Assembly: GCF_030445035.2 (NCBI RefSeq)
Contig: NC_080688.1
Span: 68,047,449-68,111,448 of the forward strand
Length of the DNA stretch: 64,000 nt
Direction: 5' to 3'
DNA from: Dasypus novemcinctus
Taxonomy: Eukaryota > Chordata > Mammalia > Cingulata > Dasypodidae
The position numbers were made by a program, and so were the translations under genes. This document shows, in pieces, positions 10,996-20,830 of this stretch (the stretch's first letter is position 1; the number at the start of each line of letters is the position of its first letter). Under the pieces are notes generated by a model. It searched no databases and was not told the DNA's origin. It saw nothing but the letters and a program-made list of their open reading frames with translations.

Positions 10996-11568
10996 TGTTT
11001 CAGTTTGTTAAAGGCTGCCAATGCAAAAATACCAGAAATGGATTGACTTTCATGATGGGAATTTATTAGGGTAAAAGCTTTACAGTTCTGAGGCTGTGAA
11101 AATGTCCAAATCAAGGCATTATCAGAGATGCTGGCTCACCAAAAGTCTGCTGGCAGATCCTGGACTCCTGCCATGTGGCAAGGCAAAATGGCAGCTGGTC
11201 TTTCTGTGTTGCCTCTAGGCTCACTTTCTCCCTCAGCTCAGCTGTGGGCCATCAGCTCATATGACTCATCTCTCCAGCTTTGGGCTGCTCTGATGATTCA
11301 GCCTTTGGCCTCTTTCTCAGCCTCTTGAAGTTTCTCTGTCTTTCCAGGTGATCCTAGAATCCTCTCTCACATGGCAGGGTAAAACTAGCAGCCTCTTTCT
11401 CTGTCTCATCTGTTTATATAAGATTCCCTGGATCATGCCTCACTAAAGTGCTCTAATCAAAGGCCCCCAACTAAATTCATTCCAATCAAAGGGTCCCACA
11501 CCCAAAGGAATGGATTGGCTTTAAGAACATATTTTTTTCTGGGATTCACAAAACTTTGAACTGTTAAA
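10996..11568 (-). mobile_element. Solo LTR, family A, copy 1, with 5-bp target duplication
   Basis: This is one of three related LTRs in the window (others at 17690 and about 53209). The direct repeat CTCAG flanks it at 10991-10995 and 11569-11573. On the minus strand it has a TATA box (CTTATATAAAC, plus about 11413-11424) and ends TGAAACA. Its start TTTAACAG corresponds to TGTAGCAG in copy 2. Shared phrases with the other copies are '(C)CAGAAAT.GG', the AATAAA-containing block near the right U5 end, 'AGATGGCTGC'-like text and a terminal 'GAATCCC'. No internal virus sequence is attached. Confidence 0.65.
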
Positions 11569-11573
11569 CTCAG

Positions 11574-11889
11574 CATGCAGCTAAAAGACCTGCTAACCCT
11601 CCACCCAATTCCTTCCCCAAATTGGTTGCTGATCTTGCCCAGGGCCAGATCAGTGAGATGTGTGCTGCCTGTGGTCTTGGCAGATGCCCATGGGGAGCAG
11701 GGATGGGGCTCAGCTCAGGGGCTCATCCTTTCCTTCTCAACTCTCCAATCAGTTATATCACTCTTCCCACTCTTTATGGGGGATAGTTAGTGTATACAGA
11801 GTTAGTGTATACTTTGTGGGGTCTCTTCACATTGGAACATGCATCCTTGTGAAAGGTGGTTATCCCCAAGAGAATTCTGAGAATTTGTG
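11574..11889. other. Unique sequence
   Basis: No gene or repeat is recognised. A small 15-bp duplication (GTTAGTGTATAC) is visible around 11787-11812. Confidence 0.35.
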
Positions 11890-12120
11890 ATTCTTGGGCA
11901 GGTCAGAGAGCACAGTGGTGAGAAGACCTGTACCCTAACTTGGATACATCACTGACAGCTCCTATAAGCCCAGGCTGGTCAATTCATCTCTCTAGGCCTC
12001 AGTTTTTCCCTCTGAAAATAGGGATAATTATGCCTACACTACTCACAGGCAGGATTGCTCTGTGAATCAAGTGAGTTGGTATGTGATAAAAATTTTTACA
12101 AGTATAGCAATATGTAAATT
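11890..12120 (+). repeat. MIR SINE fragment
   Basis: Carries the MIR plus-strand order: an AGAGCACAGTGG-like head, then 'CAATTCATCTCTCTAGGCCT', 'CAGTTTTTCCCTCTGAAAAT' and 'GGGATAATTATGCCTAC'. It is moderately diverged. Confidence 0.7.
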
Positions 12121-12742
12121 GGTTGAGATAGAAAGCATATACCATTGAACTATGAAAGCTAAGAATTATAGGTTATTTCTAGCCCCCATTTTAGCTTTAC
12201 TAATAAGAAAACTGAATCAGAGAGTTGAGGCAGTTTTCTGTATATTGCATTCAGTGTCCTGGATACCCAGACTGGTGTTCTTCCCCCCACACCATCATAC
12301 GAGCTGTGTCTTAAGTCATACCTCCCCCTAGAAATCAAGAACTCAAGTTTCAACAGAAACTTAATGTTAGAACTTCCAGATGAGCCTGAGGCTGAGTCTA
12401 CCATGATTTCACTGGACTACATTGGTCTCCTTGGACAGTGACATGCAGTGTCTCTTTTGGGTACTCTTCTTTTCAGCAATGTTGGAAAGGATGACTTTGG
12501 CTGTGATGCTCTGCTGAGAAAAGGCCAGCAGCAGGAGCACCCCTAGCTCCCCTAGTCCCTGCCTTCATTCAACTTCCAAACTGCTTTGGCATTGCTATTA
12601 ATTTAGTGTTTTCTCCTCAGGTTGCAAGGTCCCTAAGATAGTCCACACTCAAGAAGTTTCTGTGGTTAAATTATGTGGAAAATGCTGTACATGCAAGCCC
12701 CCTCTTGAAGAGTGACAATGGCCACTCTAAAGGCTGTTAACA
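12121..12742. other. Unique intergenic sequence
   Basis: A possible weak MIR-like stretch on the minus strand lies around 12180-12260; otherwise nothing is recognised. No coding frame of note. Confidence 0.35.
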
Positions 12743-13682
12743 GTTCTGTAGCAAGACAGATAAAAGTAGATGCAACCCCAGGTATTGGTTCTTCTGAGGG
12801 CTGCAGAGACCCACAGGTTCTATGGTCATGGCAGATGGAGTTCAGTATCATGTCAGTTGCCGTACTTTGGAGTTTTTGTTTCTGTGTGATGGAGCTGGAC
12901 TCAGATGTGATCTTTGTTCACAAGCCTCTCCTGTTACTTTTACCGGAACTGTAGTTGGTGCTGGGGTTTAATGTATACCCAGGGGACCTGAATCTCTGGA
13001 CTGACCATGTGATAGCCAGGCCCTGGGCCTCAAGAGACTTGCAACTCCTACACTCTGGTTTATTGGACTTACCCCACTCAGCTAACATGGAGGTGAAGAA
13101 GGTCAAACACCACATCAGGGAGCCAAGAGTGCCTGCAATTGAAAACAGGAGAATTGCATCCAGCATCCATGTGGAATCTAAGCCCCCTCTTGATTTAGAT
13201 GTGCAGTGGACAGGGCCATTCTAGAGTCCACAGGATGGAGGAATAGAGAATGGATTAGAGTGGACTTACTGATATTCTATTCATGAACTATTGTGATTAG
13301 TAAGCAAAGAAAATGTGGCATTGGTGTGGAGAAAGTGGTCATGGTGGCTGCTGAGGGTAGGGAGTGGGAGGAAGAGATGTGATGTGGGGGCATTTTTGGG
13401 ACTTGGAGTTGTCCTGGGTGGTGCTGCAGGGACAGTTACTGGACATTGTATGTCCTCCCATGGCCCACTGGGTGGACTGTGGGAGAGTGTGGGCTATGGT
13501 GTGGACCATTGACCATGAGATGCAGCGGTGCTCAGATATGTATTCACCAAGTGCAATGAATGTCTCATGATGATGGAGGAGGTTGTTGTTATGGGCAGAG
13601 GAGTGGGGTGAGGGGAGTGGGGGTTATATGGGGGGTATATGTTACATTAAAAAAATATGGAGAAAAAAAAGTTCTGTAGCAA
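12743..13682 (+). mobile_element. ORF-less L1-mobilised retroelement, copy 1 (5' truncated)
   Basis: The 12-bp direct repeat GTTCTGTAGCAA is present at 12743-12754 and 13671-13682. Between them lies a 916-bp insert ending in an A-rich tail (TTACATTAAAAAAATATGGAG then A8). Direct repeat plus poly(A) is the signature of L1 target-primed reverse transcription. The insert is homologous, in opposite orientation, to 22705-25525, 34233-37029 and 56873-57131. It lacks the 5' two-thirds of the longer copies. An 89-codon open frame at 12955-13224 exists, but I recognise no L1 ORF2, reverse transcriptase or other domain. Confidence 0.85.
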
Positions 13683-13843
13683 ACAAATATTGTTCTTAAT
13701 GTTGTTTAGCCCAGGATTCTCAAAAATTGAAACTTTTTATTTCCAAAGAGCATCTACTAACCTCCTGGTTTCATGTGTGTGTGGATGAATTCAACCTTTC
13801 AATGCCACCTCTACTTCACCCCCATACATGGGGTTTTAAGGAG

Positions 13844-14003
13844 AGTTATCAACCTTGGCTATGTATTAGAACCATATGGGAAGATTTAAAAATCCAAGGC
13901 TGCACCCAAGCTAATTAAACCAGCATCTCTGAGGTTGGGGCCAGGTTGAGCTTTGTCAAGCTCTCCAGTGTTTCCAATGTGAGCCAAGGTTGGGAACTAC
14001 TGG
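13844..14003. mobile_element. MER5-like hAT DNA transposon fragment
   Basis: It begins 'TATCAACCTTGGCTATGTAT', continues 'AGAACCATATGGGAAGATTT', and ends 'AAGGTTGGGAACTACTGGGG', the near-inverted terminal text of MER5A-type non-autonomous hAT elements. Confidence 0.75.
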
Positions 14004-14219
14004 GGTAGAGAGAAGTTTTTTGGCTATGCTCTCATTCATTACTAGTTGATGAGACATGACTTTAATGTCAACAAGGTCAGGTACATTAGCCTTTAGCATA
14101 ATAAGGCCAGGCTTATTATTTCACAAGAAACAGAATGTAAAATTTTAATGTTGACTAAGTGGAAGTGTCTGCTGAAAGAAATGATTAATTTTAAACACAC
14201 AGTGTGAGTGGCATGTAAA
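14004..14219. other. Unique sequence
   Basis: Nothing recognised in this short stretch. Confidence 0.3.
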
Positions 14220-14335
14220 CATGTTCCAAATTCTTTATCCATATTATCACACATAATTCTCTCAACAACTCTATGGAGAAAGCATTTTTCATCACCATTT
14301 TACAGATGAGAAAACTGAATGGAGAGGGTTGGGGG
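14220..14335 (-). repeat. MIR/L2-type fragment
   Basis: On plus it reads 'CACATAATTCTCTCAACAAC...CACCATTTTACAGATGAGAAAACTGAAT', the reverse complement of the MIR 3' region. Confidence 0.6.
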
Positions 14336-14930
14336 TTAGGTCAGTTATTAATGAACCAGCCTCCACCCCCATCCCCATCAGTGGACAGTCTCACTCTCAA
14401 AACCCCAAGAATGCTGCTTGCTTCCATGAATCCCCAGGAACTAGACAGAACTCAGCCTCCCTGCCCTCCTCTCTCTCCCAGCAAACACAGACTACACGTT
14501 TTCACTTCTCTCTGAGGGATCAGCAGAAAACTAGGCAGGGAGAAAGGCCACTGATATTTGGTCAATGCCTGAAGCTGCAGCATTTGTAAGGTATCTGGGG
14601 TTAAGAATTCTGGAAGGACTTGACTAGTTTGTAAAGGGAGGCAAGGGAATGGGCAGAGTGTTTAATCAGCAAGGGCTAAAAAAGACAGAGGACTCTAGGA
14701 GGAAGAGGGGAAAAGGAAGAGTTGCAAGCCATACAGGGTAAGGTGTCAGGACTTGGCACAATTTATGAACCCTTCAGTAGTGAACCTTTCAACTCTTTAT
14801 AGTGGAGGAGATGAAGTAGTGATGTAGAATAGTGAGGGATAAGCAGGTCCCATAGCCCTCTGATGAGCTTCAAAGGACCAACAATTACCTATCAGAGAAA
14901 TTGTAAAGCCAGTTCCCTAATTCCCTCCTG
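14336..14930. other. Unique intergenic sequence
   Basis: Two overlapping open frames (14273-14515 and 14329-14589, 80-86 codons) are Pro/Ser-rich chance frames with no domain. Nothing else is recognised. Confidence 0.35.
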
Positions 14931-15052
14931 CTCCTCTGTGCATCAGAATCCCCTGGAGGGTCAGTAGATCTGCCTGGTACCAGGTGTTTTGCATTTCTTA
15001 CAAGCTCCCAAGTGGTACCCCGGCTGCTTGTTTGAGAACTACCCTTGGAAAA
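14931..15052. mobile_element. MER5-like fragment
   Basis: 'GTGCATCAGAATCCCCTGGA' at the left and 'GTTTGAGAACTACCCTTGG' at the right are the degenerate ends of a MER5-type hAT element. Confidence 0.65.
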
Positions 15053-16249
15053 GCACCGAGCTGGAGATGTCCTTTTGTGGTGGAAGAGAGTCTACTGCTG
15101 GTCCAACCCTATTTACTCCCTTTTAGGAACTTGCCCTGAAGACAGTCTCCCTCTCAACTACTTAAAGTCTCTGAGACTTCTCCCCTCTCAACCAAAGGAG
15201 TTCCCAGGTCATCCTGCACATTAGAGGTCTTAATATCTCCTTTTCTTCAGCTGAAATCTTCCCATTCCCTCAGGAAGTACCAAAAGGAGGAAGCTGATCA
15301 GTGGGACTTAGCATCAAACTTTCAGCATTATAGCTCAACAAGATCCTTGTCGTAGGCTAGAGTCAGCCACTGGGCCACTGACTGTCCCCAACACAGGTGA
15401 GTTTCCCTTGCCAAAGGCGTCTTCTCTGTGGGTTGCAATTCAGAGAGCAGCAATGCTTTCCAATGAGAATTTTAGCCTGAACCTAGGGAATGTGATTTAA
15501 ACCCCAAAGTCCTTTCCTCAGTCCCACCCCATCAAGCTTAGAAAGATTTATGCAAATGAGGCCCCAAGGCCAGCTCTGGGCTTTTCAGAGTGCCCCCAGG
15601 CAAATATGTAAGTGAGACCCAAATAGTGACCCTAGCTTATGAAAATAGGCAGATTCATTTATTCTGTTTGGCTTTTCGCTTCCTTCTTACCCCAGTCTCC
15701 CCACCTGGAAAAGATGGATGCTTGGTTTTATGCACCCAGTAACTACAATAATGCTCATTTAGGCAGCTGCTGGGTAAGAATCATGTTATCTTATTGTTCC
15801 CTACACTGTATTATATACAGAAAACCATATGTCAGTGGGGTTTGAGAGCAGGCAGGAGGCCTGATGGGGATAGCCTCAAATGGGAGAAGCAAAATGGTAA
15901 ATCTGTTCCCTCACTCATCAGAATTCATAATTTGTAGCTTATCATTCCATACACTCCACCTCTCAGATGCAATTTAAAGCAGACAACCTGAAATTAAAAC
16001 AAAGAAAGAGACAACTGAAGGGGGTCTCCTTTGCCTTTCCTAGTGTGAAATTGATGGCTTTCCCCCACAAAGTCTTCCAGGTATTTAGGAATATGGGGGA
16101 AGGAGGTGGGTAATGTGAGACTGATTTACATATTTGCAGCCACATCTTTACTATTCAAGTGCTGCACAGGGAGGAGCAGGTGTTTGCTTCCATCAGTATT
16201 CTTGGCCTTTTATACATAAAGGGAAATAAATATATACAAGGTCCACCTA
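15053..16249. other. Unique intergenic sequence
   Basis: About 1.2 kb without gene or clear repeat. Short open frames (68 codons or fewer) have no recognisable features. Confidence 0.4.
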
Positions 16250-16425
16250 TACATCAGGCTCTGCACGAGGCATTCTTAGATCCATTTTCCAATATAAGCA
16301 GCAGAGGTTTAGAGTGGTCATGGATCTTACTTAGGTCACAGCTAGTGAGTTGCAGAACTGGGATTTGAGGTCAGCATGATCTCAGGCCCTTTGCTGCTGC
16401 CCTTATGCTAAATTGCCTTTAGTGT
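16250..16425 (-). repeat. MIR-like fragment
   Basis: 'AGGTCACAGCTAGTGAGTTG', 'GCAGAACTGGGATTTGAGGT' and the following text are the reverse of the MIR body. Confidence 0.65.
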
Positions 16426-17049
16426 GTCTCTGGCTCCATTAATCTATTTTCATTTGCCCAGGTAGCTCCAGGCCACTTAAGCTGTCTTGGTCTCTCTGGA
16501 AATTACCCAAATCCCATATATGATAAGATTAAGAATTATTGGAGTTGGATCTTACTGAATTCCTAGGACTATGCCAGGAAACATAAATTCAAAACCAAAG
16601 GTAAGTTTAGGTACCTGTGAAGGATGGGAGGGATTTTCACAGGTGAAGGTAGGAGAGTGGATGTGGCCAGGGATATCTCAACCAGATAGAAAACTAGCTT
16701 TAAGGTTTTGAAAGATACATTGGAGGAAACTTTGGCTTTTAGGTTTCCTCTCCCACCCCCAAGAGATATGTCCTAGGATATTTATTTTGCCTTTGTGTTT
16801 CTTACTGCATAAATACAGAGTTAAAAAAAAAAATCTTGTTGTAAATCTTTCTATTGCATTTGGGTTGGAATTCATTTCCCCCAAGTGTTTGGGCCTTTGC
16901 AGGCTTTGTGATTCTTGTTTTGCTGTGCTACTTTGAGAATTAGTCTTAAGAACAAGGGACTAATTCTATTTCTACCATTATGTCAAAGGTAGAGACACTG
17001 TTTATTTGTAAATTACACATAATAAGGGCCCCAAAGCTCCTGATAAGCT
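16426..17049. other. Unique intergenic sequence
   Basis: Nothing recognised. A short poly-A run lies at 16821-16833. Confidence 0.35.
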
Positions 17050-17689
17050 TCAATATAAGCAGAGATTTTATGGATTTGGTCTTCAATTAGTGGAAATCAC
17101 TACATTTGAGCCAATTCCAGGCAGATTGAGGCAGGGATTTCCATTATCCTTGGGAGATATTCCACCATTTTTCATGCATCTAGGACATTGAGGCCCTTCT
17201 TGGACTTTTTCCAACAATCCTTCTGCCCCCTTTCCTTTGTCTTCTCCCTCTAGGATGCCTATAATGCATATATTTTGTGTTGTCTTCAATTCCTTGAGTC
17301 CCTGCTGAATTTTTTCTGTCTTTATACTTATCTGTTCTATCTGTGTGCTTTCAGATATTCTATCTTTGACGTCACTAATTCTTTCCTCTGCCTGTTCAAA
17401 TCTGCTGTTATGTGCTTCCAACATATTTTTTATTTCTTGCATTGTGCCTTTCTTTCATCACCATCAGATCTGTTAACTTTTTATGTATATTTATGATTTT
17501 TTCTGTATGTTCCTCCAGTATCTTCTTAATATCCTTTATCTCTTCCTTCACTTTATTAAGTTGATTCATGATATTTGCTTGCACATCCTTGATTAGTTCC
17601 ACTTGTGTATCTCCTCCTCCATTTTAGTTTGTTCATTAGGCTGTTCCAGGCCTTCCTGTTTCTTAGTATGGCTTGTAATTTTTTGTTGG
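17050..17689 (-). mobile_element. L1 LINE ORF1 remnant (coiled-coil part)
   Basis: Two overlapping minus-strand open frames (17408-17602 and 17083-17442) together look like the N-terminal and coiled-coil part of L1 ORF1p, the RNA-binding trimeric chaperone of L1. Heptad-rich text (VKEEIKDIKKILEEHTEK; RFEQAEERISDVKDRISE) leads to the ORF1p-like 'ICIIGILEGE'. A frameshift near 17435 joins the two frames, and sequence after 'GLLEKV' diverges, so the RNA-recognition domain is missing. The L1 leader probably lies to the right (18250-19740), split off by a later LTR insertion. Confidence 0.7.
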
Positions 17690-18249
17690 TGTATTAGTCA
17701 GCCAGAGGGGTGCTGAAGCAACATACAAGAAATTGGTTGGTTTTTATAAAGGGTATTTATTTGGGGTAGGAGCTTATAGATACCAGGCCATAAACATAAG
17801 TTACTTCTCTCACCAAAGTCTATTTTCATGTGTTGGAACAAGATGACTGCTGATGACTGTGAGGTTCAGGCTTCCTGGGTTCTTCTGGGCTCAGCTCCTC
17901 TGTATTCTCCACAAGGTCAGCTATAGACTATGAGGCTCTCTAGAACTTGCCTCTCTCCACAAGGTCATCTGTAGACTACCAAGCAAATGGCTCTGTCTCT
18001 TTCCTTGGGGCTCCAGCTTCAGCATCAAACTTCAACATCAAAACTCCAGCATTAAAAGTCCCCAACACTGTCCTTTGCTATGCCTTTTATCTGTGAGTCC
18101 CCACCCACCAAAGGGTGAGGACTCAGTGCCCTAATGACGTGACCCAATCAAAGTCCCAATCATAACTCAATCATGCCCAGGTACAGACCAGTTTACAAAC
18201 ATAATCCAACATCTATTTTTGGAATTCATAACCCTATCAAACTGCTACA
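17690..18249 (-). mobile_element. Solo LTR, family A, copy 2, nested in L1
   Basis: On the minus strand it reads TGTAGCAGTTTG...CTAATACA, with proper TG...CA ends. It has a TATA-like AGATAAAAGG (plus about 18086-18095) and an AATAAA (rc of TTTATTTGGGG, plus about 17756-17766). It matches 10996-11568 and 53209-53831. The flanking 5-mers (GTTGG, GTCTG) agree at 3 of 5 positions, suggesting a decayed target duplication. It sits inside the L1 5' half and so is younger than it. Confidence 0.65.
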
Positions 18250-19740
18250 GTCTGTATCTAGGCATCTATTTATCTTGATGGGCTTATTCAGTTGGCTAGC
18301 TTTTATTTCTACTCTAGGATTTTATTTCATTTTGGTTTGTGCTAAAGGTCCTCTTTGACACTTGGTTACACTTATTCTATATACTTGTAGTTGTCCATTT
18401 CCACCAAAAAATATTAAGAGAACAAAAAAAGGAAAGAAAGAAGAAAAGAAAAAATTATATTTTTTTAAAAAATATGGGAAAGGAACCATAAAAACCAGGA
18501 AAAAAAAGTAATGAGAGTGAAAAATCATTAAAAAAATGAGTAAGAATAAAAAAGGTAGAATTAAAAAAAAAAACAGGAAAAAAATAGAATAAAATAAAAG
18601 ACTTGAAAGATGAGAACATAACAAAGAAAATTAAGACTGAACAAAAGAAGATGGAATGAAAAACAATGGAAGAGAGAAAAATGAAAGAAAGAAAAAAATA
18701 AAGAAAATGAAGAGAAAAAAGAAAAAAGAAGAAGAAAAATAGAAAGAAACAATGGAAAAATAGAAAAAACAGACCTTCCTCTCAGTTTACTAGCAACTGT
18801 CTCAGGCTACCTGTGCTCACCAACCAATCATCCTGCAGCCTGCCTTCCACAAGTAAGGTACCCAGGTATAGAGAAAAAAATAAAGAATATAGCATTTAAA
18901 AATATATGTATAAAATATAAAATAAATTTTTTAAAAAACTAAAAAAACCTTTAAGTTCCCTGTTATGAGCCTGCTTGTCTCTCCACTTCCCACCCCCTAG
19001 GAGACAGCTGGGTACCTGATAATCCACTGGATCACTTCTCTTCAGGGCTAGTTGGGCACCAGGCAGCTCTCAGGCTGTCTCTCCCTGGCCCCCTTCCCTC
19101 AGGCCAATTGGGTTTCTGACTGTTTGCTGGTTGCCTCACTGGGCTTCCCTCTCTCCTGGGCTGTTAGGCACTTGTCAGCCCACTGCCTCACTGATCCAGT
19201 TACTCTCTCTTCCAGGTCAGATGGGTGTGACAGCCCACCTGATCAGCTTCCTCCATCCATTTCCCTAGAGCCGATTCAGCACTGGCTTGCATCTTTCCTT
19301 TTCCTGGAACCAGCTAAGTCCTGGTCCACTTGCCTGTTTCTCTTCCCCCCAAATTTTCTGTCCCCCTGAGCCAGCTGGGTGCTGGTCCCCACACCTTTTT
19401 TCCCTGTATTTCCCCCACCTCAAGTGCCTGCTCTGCACTGGGATGCACCCTGGACACCTGGTGGCTTTCCTTACTCTTGGAGCTGGCTGAGTGCTGGTCT
19501 TCCATCCAAATCACTTCCCCAGCTTTTCTCTCTGATCTGGCTGTTTGCTGACTTGCCTGCCCTAGCTCCCTGGTTTTCCTTTCCCCTGACCAACTGTGCC
19601 CACTCTAGCTGCCTTCTCCAAATGCTCCCACAGTCCTGTAGCTTCCCTTCTGCCAGGTAAACCTCCCTACCTTCCAGATGTTTCTGGAGTCCTGCTGTTC
19701 TTTATTCTGCCATCTTAGATCCTTCCTTCTTGGACTCTTG
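18250..19740 (-). mobile_element. Probable L1 5' leader (5' UTR) and upstream region
   Basis: This block lies directly upstream, on the minus strand, of the L1 ORF1 remnant. 18960-19640 is C/T-rich on plus. It contains loosely repeated units built around 'GCTGGGTGCTGGTC'/'CTGACTGTTTGCTGG' at about 19060-19560, resembling degenerate leader monomers. Open frames on plus (93-105 codons at 19052-19660) run through these repeats and are not genes. Assignment rests on position, composition and the repeat pattern, not on a recognised leader sequence. Confidence 0.5.
18405..18775. repeat. Purine-rich low-complexity tract
   Basis: About 370 bp of almost only A and G on the plus strand (GAAA, AAAG and GAAGAAA runs). 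Minus-strand frames through it give Phe/Ser/Leu-only peptides of 63-100 residues that are artefacts of composition. Confidence 0.9.
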
Positions 19741-19940
19741 GGGAATGGTTCAACTTCTCATCTTAAGGTTTGATAATCTGGACAAATATTCTCTAAGGTA
19801 AGGTAGAGACTTAAAAGGAAATTAACTCTTGGTCACTTTAAAGGAACAGTGGTAATGTAAGATAAATTGTGACCTTTATTTAAGTTTTCAGGCTTAAAAC
19901 TGCATATTGAGTTTTGCCTGATTCAACCATTTTAATTTTT
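19741..19940. other. Spacer, nothing recognised
   Basis: Short unassigned sequence between L1 fragments. Confidence 0.3.
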
Positions 19941-20830
19941 AAAAAAACTTTGTATTTGTAATAATTTTAAAAATACTGGAGAGTTACAAAATAATACAAC
20001 CCCCATGCAGAGAACTTCAGCATACCCTTCCCCCCAGCAATGCCCAGATCCACCAATTTTAACATTTCTATCTTTGCTATTACATTCTATCTATGGATCT
20101 GTTGATTTGCCTATCATCCATCTTCTATTTTCCGAACATTTGAGAGCAGGTATCATACATTATACTTCTTGAACACATAATACTTCCATTTCCATTTCCT
20201 ACAAAGAAGGATATTTGTTTATTTAACCACCTTAAGTGAAATTACCAAGTTCAAGAAATTTTCTATTTCCGAACATTTGAGAGCAGGTATCATACATTAT
20301 ACTTCTTGAACACATAATACTTCCATTTCCATTTCCTACAAAGAAGGATATTTGTTTATTTAACCACCTTAAGTGAAATTACCAAGTTCAAGAAATTTAA
20401 CATTGATATAAAGCTTATATTTTATATTCCAATTTCAAAATTTCCCAAAAAAGTCCTTTTTGTCTTTTATCCTTCATTCTTAGATCTTAATCTTAAATAT
20501 CTCAAATAGATATATTGCATTTAATTGTCATCATTTCCTCAGCTTCTCTTTCTTTTTCTTAAAATTGTGGAAACATATATATAACATAAATCTTCCCATC
20601 CCACCCTCCCAAGCATACCATTCAGTGGCATTAATCACATCCAAAATATTGCAGTACCCTTACTACCATTCATTAATTGAACCTACCTTCACCAAAAGAG
20701 ATTTTGTATTGACTCTCCATTACTCCTTCCTTCCACACTCGGTAACATGGTAACCTGTATTAGACTTTCTGTGTCTATGAGTTTGCATATCCTTCTGACA
20801 TTTTCTGGTTAAAAAGAGCTTAAATTTAGC
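19941..20830 (-). mobile_element. L1M-type 3' end fragments
   Basis: The plus strand reads like the reverse complement of old L1 3' regions. First comes a segment ending 'AACATTGATAT...TTCCCAAAAAAGTCC', then 'GTGGAAACATATATATAACA...CATACCATTCAGTGGCATTA' and 'GTCTATGAGTTTGCATATCC'. A perfect 137-bp tandem duplication lies within it. Confidence 0.6.
20129..20402. repeat. Perfect 137-bp tandem duplication
   Basis: The unit starting TTTCCGAACATTTGAGAGCA at 20129 is repeated starting at 20266. The offset is exactly 137 bp and I see no mismatch from there to 'GTTCAAGAAATTT' at the end of each copy. It lies inside an old L1 remnant, so the duplication is much younger than the L1, or it is an assembly artefact. 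Confidence 0.9.

Noticed and set aside
18322..18752. Phe/Ser/Leu-rich membrane-like frames on minus
   Set aside because: They are translations of a purine-only low-complexity tract.
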